Below are positions 1-9,416 of a stretch of 64,000 nt of DNA, in pieces. The notes under the pieces are model-generated. The model was not told the origin of the DNA. It was given only the letters and a program-made list of their open reading frames with translations, and searched no databases. The DNA comes from Sesamum alatum. Taxonomy: Eukaryota; Streptophyta; Magnoliopsida; Lamiales; Pedaliaceae. The stretch covers positions 13,807,395 to 13,871,394 of the forward strand of contig JACGWO010000004.1 of assembly GCA_034509735.1 (NCBI GenBank). The letters are read 5' to 3'. The position numbers and the translations under genes were made by a program. Within the stretch, counting starts at the first letter, position 1. Every line of letters starts with the position of its first letter.

Positions 1-185
1 TTGTTACCGCTTTGGCGGTATTACTGCGATTTTTTATTTATTATGCAATTTTTTTTATATAAATGGGCCTTCATCGACCACCACTCTGAGAGGGTGTTTG
101 CCAAAACTTATTTAAAAGATTTTTTAAGATCACACATCTTGTAAGATTTTTTGGGAACTTATAAGATGTTATCATATTTTAAAAA

Positions 186-455
186 AGAATTTAATGTAAT
201 TTACCTCCCTATGATATTGCAAATGAGCAAATTACCTTCATATAAAAAAAATTAATAATAATTTACCTCCATGTATTCTTTAAAATGGAGTTTACCTTCT
301 TAGACAGAGAGGTAAATTGCTTCATATTAAAAGAATACAGGGAGGTAAATTGATATATTTTAAAAAACACAGGGAGGTAATTTCCTATTTTATTTTTTGT
401 AGGGGAGTAATTTGCTCATTTGCAATATCACAGGAAGATCGCTTGCATTTTTCTC
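186..455. mobile_element. Palindromic MITE, Mutator-type, diverged copy
   Basis: The two halves are inverted copies of each other: a stretch near 207-235 (ctcc..atgatattgcaaatgagcaaattac) reappears as its reverse complement near 403-435. The direct repeat ttttaaaaa lies on both sides (177-185 and 456-464). The internal motifs (ggaggtaaattg, tgagcaaatta) match the better preserved MITEs at 2427, 37693 and 39831. The flanking repeat is low-complexity, so the exact ends are less certain than for those copies. Confidence 0.6.
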
Positions 456-464
456 TTTTAAAAA

Positions 465-761
465 TAAGTTCATTAAGTGTTTGGATAATTAAGACTATGA
501 AACTTATAAAATATTAGTAATGCAAACTTATAATTAATTTGCAGAAATTGGTTAAAATCATATAAATAAATTAGCAACTCATTTTGTTTTCAAAAATTTA
601 TAAGTTCGTAACATCTTATTTTCAGAGTTTATTAGATATTTTCTTAAAAAAAATATCAAAACATTTTGTAACATCTTATAAGTTCTCAAAGAGCTTATAA
701 GCTCACGTAGAGACACTCTAATTCATAGACCAAATAACTCAAAATTTATGAATAATTTTTA
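465..761. other. AT-rich spacer, nothing recognised
   Basis: AT-rich sequence with short A and T runs. It contains the loosely inverted pair aacttataagatgtta (about 157-172, left of the previous MITE) and taacatcttataagttc (about 669-685). I see no coding potential or RNA gene. Confidence 0.5.
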
Positions 762-988
762 AGGTGAATTACAGTGACACCCCTTGAGGTTAGATCAAAA
801 TATACAAACACCTCTTAGTTGTGTAAAATTACGACTACACCCCCTATTCAAAGATAAAGCTTACACTAATACCCCTTGAAAAATATTACACTAACACTTC
901 TTAGGGGGTATAGCTGTAATTTTATAAAAGACAAGAGGTGTTTGTGTAATTGGACCTAACCTCAGGGGGTGTCAATGTAATTTACCCT
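762..988. mobile_element. Palindromic MITE, second family
   Basis: A whole-length palindrome of about 227 bp. The left end aggtgaattacagtgacacc is the inverse of the right end ggtgtcaatgtaatttaccct, and interior motifs such as acaaacacctctt are mirrored near 930. The flanks aataattttta (751-761) and aatatttatta (989-999) agree at 9 of 11 bases, so they could be a worn target-site duplication. It has no coding capacity. Confidence 0.65.
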
Positions 989-1620
989 AATATTTATTAT
1001 GATAAGAGTAATATATATATATATATAGATGTATATGTATACAAAGCGTATTATCTATATTAAATATGAATAAGGAACACTCTCTACACTCACAAACGGC
1101 GGTTAATGACACCGCCATACCAAATTTTAGATACTAAAAATGTCTTTTAACTAATAAGACTAGAAACTGTGGCACACAGTACATCAACACATAATTTTTA
1201 GTAATGCTTTTATTTTATTGAAACTCATATAATTTGTTCCTATGTATTAAAATATGTCAATGTTCTACAACTTGACATTTAAAAACTGTCTAATAACCTT
1301 TACTAATGCAGTAATCATCCATACATACCGTACACAAATTAAATTAAAAATTAAAACTTTGTACAATATATAGTATAATGATGATTATATATACATTTGC
1401 AACACAAATACTAATATGTTATTTCTATTCTAATTGACAATAAACTTAAACAAAATAGGAGTAAATTTAATTTTTGAGTACATGTATAATTACATGAAAT
1501 TAGTCTAAAGGAACTTAATGAATAATTAGTTCAATTACATGAGTTGGGAAGTTGAAGGGCATTTTTTATGTATAATAATTTGGTATAATGGTATGAAAAC
1601 TACAATCTTGTGTCTATAAG
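989..1620. other. AT-rich spacer with (TA)n
   Basis: Contains a short (TA)n tract near 1010-1027. A motif gtggcacacagtacatcaac near 1170 resembles gtggcacgcaatacc of the diverged duplication near 56.1 kb. No coding region seen. Confidence 0.5.
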
Positions 1621-1624
1621 ACTA

Positions 1625-2360
1625 TAGGTGCACAAAGGCCCGGGTCAGTCCAGGATCGATACTGACCAGCCCGCAAAAGCTCAATCCAGGACCAAACCAC
1701 TACTATTCACAGCCGGTCTTGGAGTGGTCCTGGGTATTTAAATGGGCCCCAATTGGGTAAATTTTTAAATCAAGGCCCAGCCCATGGATTGACCTGGTTG
1801 AGGCCCGAACCAAGCCAGACCAGGCCCGGGTCAAGCCCGGATGTGCCTGTTTTATTTTCTATTTATGAATTTGAGGTGTTCTTTTGAGCAATTATTTAAA
1901 TTTATGGTTGTCTAATAAACAAATAAAAAATTAAATCACACAAGAATTATGATTAGAAAAAACAGTTACGATTATATAATAAACTTAAATAATAATTTAA
2001 CTAACAAGCTTACAATAGTAAACTTAGATAAAAATTCAAAAAGGATTTAAAATGAATAAAGAGTATTAAGGAATTAATATACTAAAAATTTAGAAACAAT
2101 AAAGATAAGAATTTAGAATTTCAAAAATATGAAAAACCTATTAAAAGAAAAAATGGCTTAAGAAGCTCGGCCCAAGCCCAGCCCAGGACCAGGTGGTCTT
2201 GGCTTATTGGGCTAGGCTGGTCTTAAGTACTGATATCTAGGACCTACTCAGAACTAGCCCCGTCCCAAGTGGGTCTGGGCTGGACCAGACCAATTTTTTA
2301 TTGGATTAAGTCGATCCTGAACTGAGTTGGCCCAGCCCGACCCACTATGCATCTTGATAT
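1625..2360. mobile_element. Candidate non-autonomous DNA element with GC-rich inverted arms
   Basis: Two GC-rich arms built from gggcctggc, cccgggtc and gggctggg words (about 1627-1850 and 2160-2350) face each other across an AT-rich centre. The outer ends are loosely inverted (ggtgcacaaaggcccgggtc against a reversed tatgcatcttgat). This arrangement is seen in plant hAT-like non-autonomous elements, but I could not fix a target duplication, so class and ends are tentative. Confidence 0.4.
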
Positions 2361-2426
2361 AACCCCTTCTCTCTATAATAGTTAGATTACTAACTTTCAA
2401 CTTTTTAAATTTTACATTAACTAATA

Positions 2427-2638
2427 GGGGTAAATTTTACATATAATAAATGAGCAAAAATCCCCATGTGAAAAAATAATTAGCAAATTACCTACCCTTT
2501 TTTTTATAAATGAAGCAGATTACTGCCCCCCCCCCCCCCCGCCATGAAGGAAAAACACAGGGGGATAATTTGCTAATTTTTTTATAGGGGATTTTTTGCT
2601 AATTTCTTATATTATAGGGGGTAAATTGCATTTATCCC
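2427..2638. mobile_element. Mutator-type palindromic MITE, 212 bp
   Basis: A perfect 10-bp direct repeat ttaactaata lies at 2417-2426 and 2639-2648. The ends ggggtaaattttaca and gtaaattgcatttatccc are inverted. Interior words (aatgagcaaaaatcccc, aataattagcaaatta) are shared with the 242-bp copies at 37693 and 39831. The centre holds a run of 15 C (2526-2540). The 10-bp duplication and long inverted arms fit a Mutator-like foldback element. Confidence 0.85.
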
Positions 2639-2648
2639 TTAACTAATA

Positions 2649-2999
2649 TATTAGTTTTATTTTCTTTCTTTTCTAATGTAATATACTCTATTTATATATT
2701 GTACTCCTATTTATAATATATTTTAAAGTATAAAAAATTATTTATCATATACACGGTGAAATAACGTACCACGCACAACGGGGAGTAGTTGTTACATCGT
2801 TAGTTTAAATTTCTCTAAATCCAATCCCCCTTATGATTTTTCCTGACATGTAGTTAAAGTGGAGAAACATATGTGCAAGAAAAAGCTTGTTGATGAAGTT
2901 TTTAATTCTATATAGTCAACAAAGAAAAAAGTATCGAAAAGTTAAAACAAATTAGAAACCAATTTAGAAAAAGAAAGAAAGATGCGGGCAAAAATTGAA
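2649..2999. other. Spacer downstream of the AHL gene
   Basis: AT-rich DNA between the MITE and the AHL stop codon. It should hold the 3' untranslated region of that gene, which is transcribed leftwards. I found no canonical AATAAA on the minus strand close to the stop. Confidence 0.4.
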
Positions 3000-3920
3000 C
3001 TAGTAAGGCGGCGGCGGAGGTGGCTGCAGCTGTCTGGCATTGGGTGCCAAGATCACATCCAAAGGCTGATAGCTATACATGGAAATCCCACCAGACTCCG
3101 GCGCCACGGCGCTATCACTTCCGCCGGAGGATGCCTTCCGAGAGCTATATCCATCGTCTCCGGCCGCCGTATCCTGATCATAATCCATTTGCTGCAGCCT
3201 CTGAAATGAGGGATTATTAAATGTGGCAGCGATGAGATAAACAGTCCCAGCTGATAGCAATGGCCCAACCACAACCCCACCCACCACCTGCCCCTGAGGG
3301 CCCGCCACCGATACACTGAACTGACCGTTTGCTGAAGCCAAACCACCGGCCGCCGGCAAAATAGTGGCGGAGATTGATAAAATATCGAAACGGCCGTGGA
3401 ACGCGACGGTGGTGCCGGGGTTGGTGGAGTGCTGCTTGAGGGTGACGTTAGCGACGACGCCGTTGCCGTTGAGCACGCAAAGGCCCGTGTTGCGCTTCCG
3501 GCAGAATTGAGTTGTGGATTCGACGACATCAACGCCGGCGGGTAGCGCGAGAACGTAGGGGTCCATGGTGGGCTGAGGCGAGTCCCTGGTGATAATGACT
3601 GGCGGCTTGGGTTTGTTCTTGGAAGCGGGGGGCCGCCCGCGGCGGCGGCGGACGAGTTCGATGGTTGCGCCGTTGTGGGCCGGAGGCGGCAGGGGGAAAG
3701 GATGAGCTTCCTGATCCTTAACGTCATTACTCCGACGGTTGAGGCTGTGGTGGTCGCTGTTGGCTTCTTGGGAGGTGGGAAGGCAGTGGGCGGCGGTAGG
3801 CTGGTGGTACTGCGGCTGAGAAGGATGCCGGAATTTGCTGTTGTGAGTTTGATGGAGTTCGGAAAACATATTGGTGGTATTGGACAGATGTGGTTTTTCT
3901 TCTACATATCCTCTCTTCAT
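3000..3920 (-). CDS. AHL: AT-hook motif nuclear-localized (AHL) protein, clade A, AHL17-like
   Basis: A 306-residue intronless reading frame. AHL proteins are plant nuclear proteins that bind AT-rich DNA through AT-hooks, multimerise through the PPC (DUF296) domain and modulate chromatin and growth programmes. Visible parts: a polar His/Gln/Pro-rich N-terminus; a type I AT-hook around residues 91-107 with core RGRP followed by KNKPKPP; and a PPC domain at about 121-238 with RNTGLCVL and the multimerisation-type motif GRFDILS at 176-182 (family form GRFEILS). The Ser/Gly-rich tail ends in polyproline. One AT-hook plus a single exon is typical of clade A (AHL15-29). The start MKRGYVEEK resembles starts of AHL16/17-type proteins; a second Met at residue 18 (MFSEL) is possible. 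The frame is clean and the G+C content is well above its surroundings. A viral/MULE insertion begins about 210 bp upstream of the ATG. Confidence 0.93.
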   Translation of the reverse strand: MKRGYVEEKPHLSNTTNMFSELHQTHNSKFRHPSQPQYHQPTAAHCLPTSQEANSDHHSLNRRSNDVKDQEAHPFPLPPPAHNGATIELVRRRRGRPPASKNKPKPPVIITRDSPQPTMDPYVLALPAGVDVVESTTQFCRKRNTGLCVLNGNGVVANVTLKQHSTNPGTTVAFHGRFDILSISATILPAAGGLASANGQFSVSVAGPQGQVVGGVVVGPLLSAGTVYLIAATFNNPSFQRLQQMDYDQDTAAGDDGYSSRKASSGGSDSAVAPESGGISMYSYQPLDVILAPNARQLQPPPPPPY

Positions 3921-4129
3921 TTTCTCATGTTTGTTTTTCTTTTATGTTAGAATATATGCAAAGATATGGCTGATTGGCTGCATTCATTTGAGAACCATAA
4001 AACATAGCAATACAACTTGTACTTTATGTTGGTATATTATAGAAAAATGGTGATCGATTTAACATATAATGTAGAGAAGATTGTGCTCAATTTATTGATA
4101 TGTTTGTCGGTAAAACTATAGTCATCAAA
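3921..4129 (-). promoter_or_regulatory. Remaining native upstream region of AHL
   Basis: About 209 bp separate the AHL start codon from the inserted element. On the minus strand a TATA-like ctataatata is present near 4034-4044 and a weaker gcatatatt near 3951-3958. Any promoter elements further away have been displaced by the 3.5-kb insertion. Assignment is by position only. Confidence 0.3.
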
Positions 4130-4355
4130 TTGTACAATAGGGATAAATGCAAAGAAGGCACCATATTATAGGCCCCTTTGCAATTTTAATACCAAACTTT
4201 TTAAAAAAGTCAATTTCAGTACCACACAATGAGGGGTTTGGCAAGTTTGATACTACATTTTATGGAAATTCTTAGCAATATCGCCAACAGTCCGAGGTTG
4301 GTCGATGCGTCACTTCTTCCAAAGGAAGAAAGAGAGGAATGACACAGAAATCGCC

Positions 4356-4457
4356 ATGTTCGAGAGACGTTACCAGGAAATGTGGTGAGATGTCTACAGG
4401 GAGCTGAGATCCATGGAAGAATCCCAACCAGGAGATCCGGAACAGGTAGATTCCTGA
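4356..4457 (+). pseudogene. ORF1 C-terminal remnant of the endogenous pararetrovirus
   Basis: A short frame of about 33 codons that starts at an ATG and ends at TGA, 21 bp before the ORF2-like start. It is interrupted by an in-frame TGA at 4386-4388, directly after a Trp codon. The peptide is charged and Glu-rich near its end. Position and phase suggest the tail of a small upstream viral protein; sequence alone does not identify it. Confidence 0.35.
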
Positions 4458-4478
4458 AAAAATACAGTTCTAAAGATA

Positions 4479-4865
4479 ATGATTAAAGGAACTGATTGGA
4501 GAGAACTCGAACCGGATACCTCGAAGTACTCTCAGGACCTTAGAGAGGTACAAAAGACAGATCAAGACTATGGATATAGGCTAATCCATATACCTATGAA
4601 AATAGACATCTTGAACCAAAAGATGGATGAGATCTTAAAAGTCCTACCAGATTTACAAAAGGATCTCACAGATCTGAAGATTGAGGTTACAGATCTGAAA
4701 AGAAATCGAAGGGATACCCCTGAGATATCCAGATCTCATCAAGAACGCATCAGGGATGCCCTTGGACCAGTATCTTTCCTATATCAAAAAGGAAAGGCGA
4801 AGGAGATCTCAAAGCCAAAGACACAAGAAGAACAAATCATCAAGATCATCAAATCCATCAAATAA
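4479..4865 (+). pseudogene. ORF2-like protein of the endogenous pararetrovirus (virion-associated-protein type)
   Basis: A 128-residue intact frame, highly charged. Residues about 40-75 form a regular heptad-like stretch (LNQKMDEILKVLPDL, then LTDLKIEVTDLKRN), so a coiled coil is likely, followed by a basic Lys-rich tail. Small coiled-coil proteins just upstream of the polyprotein are typical of the ORF2 or virion-associated protein in badnaviruses and tungroviruses, where they bind the coat and nucleic acid. The stop TAA shares its last base with the ATG of the next frame (4865-4867), the usual caulimovirid arrangement. The frame is intact, but its neighbours are broken and I list it as part of a dead copy. 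Confidence 0.5.
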
Positions 4866-5712
4866 TGGAGTTATCTAGAGTGGATCTATCAGATCTAAAG
4901 AGTTAGCTGAATCCTTTTCCCAGCTAGGGATTGTGGATTTAGTCAACATCAAAACCAATGAGGTCGCTACAGCTTTACCACCGCCGGAGGGAAGCACAGG
5001 CTCAAATGATCCGCCGTAGGATCATCCAATGAGAGAAGGTACGGATTTTCACACCAATGCTACCCCTACTTTTGTAGGGACAAGATTGCGAGAAAACCCA
5101 GGAAGAAATCCAAGATGAGTGCCTGAAAACACACCATGGGCAAGGACCATGCTCCAGCCCTTACATCCATATGGCACTGTTCTCAACCTGGATGTTATCG
5201 ACTTCCAAAACATCGAAAAGCTGATAGATGAATGGGTTGCAGCCATGAAAATTGCAGCAACCACATTGGGACTAGACAAGGATAACTTCATAAAGCTTTT
5301 GGAGTTAAGCTTGGAAGGGTCGGTAAAGATCGGATGGGATAATACCCCAGAAGAGACCAAAGCAAGCATCCTTGAAGGAGAGTCTAAAAGTGCAATCGCG
5401 GATAGACTCGGAAGGTTAATCAAGATTCATTCCATTGGAGATGGATACTTCGAAGGAAGCAGAACAGAAAAGTCTAGGGAGTATGCACAAGCTCTCTTTG
5501 GCCTCAAATTAAGAAGTATCTGTGCTGTAAATGAATATATCTACTGGTTCCGCAAATACTTCTTCCAGAGTGGGGTAACAACCGAAGTAGCTGCTCCAAT
5601 GTTCTTTGCAAAGATCTGCAGCCCATGGAGGAAAATGTTGATACAATCATACAAAGTACCTGCAGGGCAACTGGATTCAGTTGCAAGGAGAATTAAGAGA
5701 GCAGGGCTCTAA
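4865..5712 (+). pseudogene. ORF3 N-terminus and coat-protein-like region, frameshifted
   Basis: The ATG at 4865 opens a frame that stops at 4904-4906. The coding trace continues in another frame from 4900, with stops at 5017-5019 and 5116-5118. From 5119 to 5712 it is open for 197 codons. This part has a helical, charged composition with words such as KLLELSLEGSVKIGWD and PWRKMLIQSYKVPAGQLDS. I compare it with the capsid domain of Caulimoviridae polyproteins, with moderate confidence. No zinc knuckle is visible directly after it, and coding evidence shifts frame again at about 5700. Confidence 0.5.
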
Positions 5713-5820
5713 ACCTGCAATTAGAGAACAAGGCTCTAAACCTGTAGCATCAGATTCAGGTACCGCTTGCACAAGGCCATCACCAGACTCTGGTGAAAAG
5801 GCAAAGTTGAGTTACAGGAA

Positions 5821-6732
5821 GTGCAAACTCCTGATAATTCAAGTCAACCCAGCACCTCTGGGTTAAAACAGGAAGAGATTAACCTTAGGCCAATGACGGG
5901 CACCTCTAAGGTTAATACTAACGAAGCTTTATCTTCTGTTTTCACTTGGCAGGATTATCAGAGATCATGGGAAAAACTTGTTTCCCGTAAAGGCATAAGC
6001 CCAGGCAAGACCATAAGAGACACATCCGGAAGATATAACAGAATCTGGATGATCGAAGGGTCTAAACAAGAAGAGGTATGAGAGTGGTATGATTTTGGAG
6101 CCCTCGCTTCAGTTCATACTACGTCACCAAGCTTTCCGAAAATCTCAAAGCTTCCGGAATGGATTAGTGGGGCGGTATATAACGCATGGCAAAACAATCC
6201 CCACCTTAAACGAGGAGATATTTTCGAGCTCAAGTTCATTTCCATAGCTCCAGAAATCACAGGAAAAGGGTCTCATCCTGCATTCCATTTCATCAAATTA
6301 CAGAGACCAGACATGGTAGCATTCAACAGAGTCAAGAATGCCACAAGAGAAGCTCCCCTGGTATCTTCCCTCAGTGAAGATGACATATCCACCACAGAGA
6401 TGGATAAAGTCAAGTATCCATTTAAAATATCTTCCAATAAATTAAATGGATCATTCCTGTTGAACTCCATGACGAGAAGAAGCAGAGAGTTCGTGGAGAG
6501 CTTGTTTGAAAAGAAACGGTTGCTTATTTGGGAAAACAAGCTACCCGCGACAAAGGCCACAAGAAAGAAGGCCTGCAACATGATGCACGTTGGGCAATGG
6601 CATAACCATGTATGCCCTTGCTGTGAAAAACAAGAAAAGCCCCTGTTTGGAACAAGGATTTGGGTAATCCAAAGCAAACCCGAACCGAAACCAGAAAAGG
6701 GTAAAAGAAAGGATTTTTACAAAAAGAGGTAG
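5821..6732 (+). pseudogene. ORF3 C-terminal region of the pararetroviral fragment, function unknown
   Basis: One frame runs through this stretch with a single TGA at 6079-6081. After the stop it reads EWYDFGALASVHTT, then KLPEWISGAVYNAW and RGDIFELKF, and ends in a basic tail with HVGQWHNHVCPCC (a possible metal-binding His/Cys cluster) and KGKRKDFYKKR. I do not recognise the domain securely. It is not RT, RNase H or protease, since no YxDD or DTG motif occurs. It ends about 150 bp before the as-1-like element. It may be a truncated polyprotein segment or a protein specific to this viral lineage. Confidence 0.45.
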
Positions 6733-6881
6733 AAATCTTAAAATGTAAAAAGGCAAGGAAACGATTATCGGCAGAAAACGACAAAAAGCCAACACTCAGA
6801 CAGGACAGGAAGCACCAGCTGGAGAACACATGGCCGACAAGCGATAATGACCACAGCTGGAAAGAAGAAAGACAAAATGAG

Positions 6882-6898
6882 TGACGAACGCAGTGACG
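6882..6898 (+). promoter_or_regulatory. as-1-like element (paired TGACG)
   Basis: Two TGACG motifs (6882-6886 and 6894-6898) are separated by exactly 7 bases, the same spacing as the as-1 element of the cauliflower mosaic virus 35S promoter, which binds plant TGA-type bZIP factors. It lies 52 bp upstream of the TATA box. Confidence 0.75.
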
Positions 6899-6950
6899 AC
6901 ATCGACATCCAAAGCACGAATGAAGTCCGGGTTTGAAGTCCGCGGACTAT

Positions 6951-6958
6951 TATAAATA
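6951..6958 (+). promoter_or_regulatory. TATA box of the pararetroviral promoter
   Basis: TATAAATA within ggactattataaatagaga. With the upstream as-1-like pair this reproduces the core of a 35S-type promoter. Transcription would run rightwards from about 6983, away from the AHL gene. Confidence 0.75.
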
Positions 6959-7166
6959 GAGAACTAGGAAGCAGATGGAGGACATCAGAAAAACTTCTTC
7001 AACTCTTTAGAAAAATAAACTGTGTTTTTAAATTTTCTAAGTATTAGAATATCCAGTGTATGGGGTTATCCCCAACGAGTCAAGTCCTCTTATCCATGAG
7101 AGGCTAAGTAGTTTTCTCCTCCGATAAAGGAATAAAATATCTATGTAATATTTCAAGTATTTTTTC

Positions 7167-7177
7167 AATAAAATAAA
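7167..7177 (+). terminator. Polyadenylation signals of the pararetroviral unit
   Basis: Overlapping AATAAA hexamers at 7167-7172 and 7172-7177, about 180-190 bases past the expected transcription start. In Caulimoviridae the polyadenylation signal lies at about this distance downstream of the pregenomic RNA start, giving terminally redundant RNA. A degenerate tRNA-Met-like primer site (ggtggcaaagc, 7364-7374) may follow, but it has three mismatches. Confidence 0.55.
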
Positions 7178-7760
7178 GACTTCTATCAAATTTGTTTGTC
7201 CAAAATTTTATTAAGTCTCTATTTTGAGTACTTTTACGCCCTAAGGTAGGAAACGAAGTACGGCTGTGCTGTTTGTTGCTGGAAGGAGCCAAGTACCTGC
7301 GAACCATCTGCTGTGGTAGTGTGGTTGGAGAAAGAGCCGTAAAAACGAGGACTTGGAATACCCGGTGGCAAAGCGGTCAAACCAAGGTATGAATTTATGG
7401 ATGCTTAATTTTATTTTCGGAAGCATGTTGGGCCTGATCAGAATTGAATTGAATGGGTGCTATTTCTGAAAAAAAAAAAAAAGTTTTGGGACCAAATCTG
7501 ATAGTTTCTAAAGGTTGAGGGGCTAAAATGAAAGGAAAGTACCTTATTTGCAAGTCTCTGTAAACGACGGTATCAAAATTGACTATTTTAGAAAATGTGG
7601 TACCAAACTTGCAAGAACCCCTATAGTGTGGTACCAGAAATGCAATTTTCTCTTGTACAATATCTCAATAAATTTTAATGAATTAAATATAGTAGCGAGT
7701 AGTTTTCCTTTGTTCAGGTAGCCACAAGAGGCTTATTCCCATCTAACTTTCCACTTATCC

Positions 7761-7806
<46 letters not shown>

Positions 7807-7818
7807 CAATAATAATAG
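7761..7818. repeat. (AAT)n microsatellite
   Basis: About 58 bp of nearly perfect ATA/TAA trinucleotide repeat, with a short CAA interruption near its right end. Confidence 0.95.
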
Positions 7819-7845
7819 TACCCTTTTATTTGTTCTTAGATAATA

Positions 7846-7950
7846 TTTGTCTTCTTCATAGACAAATTCTAGCATTACTCATCTTTTCTCCTTTTACACT
7901 TGTCTTCTTTATAAACAAGTTCTAGCATGACTCATATTTTCTTCTTTATC
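7846..7950. repeat. Two tandem 52-bp units
   Basis: The unit that starts ttgtcttcttcatagacaa at about 7846 is repeated with few changes from about 7898 (ttgtcttctttataaacaag). Both include ttctagcat followed by actcat and a pyrimidine stretch. Non-coding. Confidence 0.75.
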
Positions 7951-8059
7951 TAAAGATGAAAACAAGTCATGTATATGTTCAATGAATCTTGTCTTGTGGG
8001 CTTGTAGGGTTGGGCTAAGCTCTAGGGCTTTATCTTAATTCTCAATTGGACTAAGTCCA

Positions 8060-9414
8060 TTTTTAATTAATTCCCAACTAATTATTTAGCCCATGATATT
8101 TAATTCTTTAATTAAATTAAGCCCAAATTAATTAATCTACTTAATTTATTTTCAAGCTCAAATAGATTAATCTTAATTAATCTATCACAAGTCTTACTTA
8201 ATCAAATTAATGCTTGTGAATTTAGACTCCAAATTAAATAATCATATTATTTAATATTCCCATGAAATGATTTCATAAATCATTTCAATCAATTAAATTA
8301 ACTCCTTAAATTAATTGATTAATTCTCCATAATTAATTCCAATAATTCCATCATGGATTTGTGTGCGACCTTTTAGGTTCACTACTCAGTTAGACTTGGG
8401 CTTGTATCACATATACAATTTAATTAGCAACTTACTTGCATTAGATTAATTAGATCTTATCATAATTAATCACCCTCAATTAACTCCTTAATTAGGTTGC
8501 CATCTAGCAAAGGTCTATAGCACTAGAGAATAGGTGAATTATTGTGTGAACCTGTGAGCTACGCTACCATACAGATACAGTCCCTCCGCCACTAACCTCC
8601 TGATCAAAGTCTAGGGCATGTAATTAGTTATGTATGTCTACAAGTTATGCTTTCAATTTATCAATATAGGAAAAATCCTTCTCCTATTTGATGAACAACC
8701 ATGGCCATGAGCTTCAAGGAACGCAAACTGTAGAGAACATAGGAGGTTCGTTATCATCTCTTGATAAGTAGCAGATCCTATCTTGGAACTCACCAACCTC
8801 CATGCATGCTTCAACTATGTATGAAACATACCGAATAGTAGTCCAGGATGAAACCTGAGACCACATTGGACATGATCAAGTCATAGCCGTCCTATGCACA
8901 AGGTTACAGTGGAACCTCAACTCTATGGACTAGTTAGTGCACTATCGTAGCCTAGGAGTTCTAGTCATACCGATCATGCCATATAGGGCCTCCATACGAA
9001 AACTCCTGCGAGTCAATTCAGTGAACTTGATAACTCCTTATCAAGCACCCACTAAAGTGCGTAGACGTCATACGTTTCTGTCTATGAAACTCGACACTCA
9101 TCATATGAATGCATCACTTAGTGACAAGCCTTTAAGGAATGGTCGATGCCCTGCCTCGACCGATTCATCGACTTAGAATATTTTAGATCAAACCATAGAG
9201 GTTGATTTCATGGTTGCCATCATATGCGCGAGCCAACCCCGTAACATAATTGATCTAAGGGCTTCAATCAAATGCTCATATAAATATAGTATTTAAAGTA
9301 TATGATGAAGATGACCAAAGAGCATTTCTTAAATTAACATATTATTGAAAAAGATAATCTAGAATAGTTTACAAAGAGGCAATCAATTGGCTTTGACGGT
9401 CACCTATTCTAACA
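8060..9414 (-). repeat. LTR of subfamily D, minus orientation, 5' part not resolved
   Basis: The right end ...ggtcacctattctaaca is the reversed terminus TGTTAGAATAGGTGACC shared by all long LTRs in the window. It holds the diverged conserved core (about 8494-8545: gccatctagcaaaggtctatagcactagag) and the AT-rich taattaatt half. The expected opposite end (TGAAAG...) is not found, so the left boundary is approximate and the LTR may be truncated. No target repeat could be set. Confidence 0.6.
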
Positions 9415-9416
9415 CC

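Larger units (their letters stand above)
4300..7430 (+). other. Endogenous Caulimoviridae-like fragment, RT-less and broken
   Basis: Read left to right it has the order of a badnavirus/tungrovirus-type genome: the end of an ORF1, an ORF2-like frame, an ORF3-type frame starting at a one-base stop/start overlap (TAATG, 4863-4867), then a 35S-type promoter and polyadenylation signals. No protease, reverse transcriptase or RNase H is present, so it cannot be a complete monopartite genome. Several stops and frame changes show it is an old, non-functional copy. Family placement is inferred from layout, promoter and partial motifs; the exact genus is not known to me. Confidence 0.65.
4140..7652. mobile_element. 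Mutator-type element with inverted arms carrying a pararetroviral fragment
   Basis: A perfect 10-bp direct repeat ttgtacaata flanks the unit (4130-4139 and 7653-7662). The outer ends are inverted: gggataaatgca on the left, and a reversed gagaaaattgca on the right. The arms (about 4140-4290 and 7490-7652) contain matching inverted words, including gtaccacac, ggggtt, gcaagtttg and taccacatttt. Size of duplication, arm length and end sequence match the MITEs in this window. Between the arms lies about 3.1 kb of Caulimoviridae-like sequence. Either the virus inserted into a MITE or the element captured viral DNA; I could not find a second, inner duplication that would decide this. Confidence 0.75.

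Noticed and set aside
317..517. 66-codon frame inside and after the first MITE
   Set aside because: Composed of MITE palindrome sequence with no recognisable domain.
2982..3727. Other reading frames overlapping the AHL gene on both strands (up to 224 codons)
   Set aside because: They are shadows of a GC-rich coding region. The 306-codon minus frame has a full AT-hook and PPC domain.
7364..7374. tRNA-Met primer site of the pararetroviral fragment
   Set aside because: Only 8 of 11 bases agree with the canonical primer sequence; mentioned as a possibility but not annotated.
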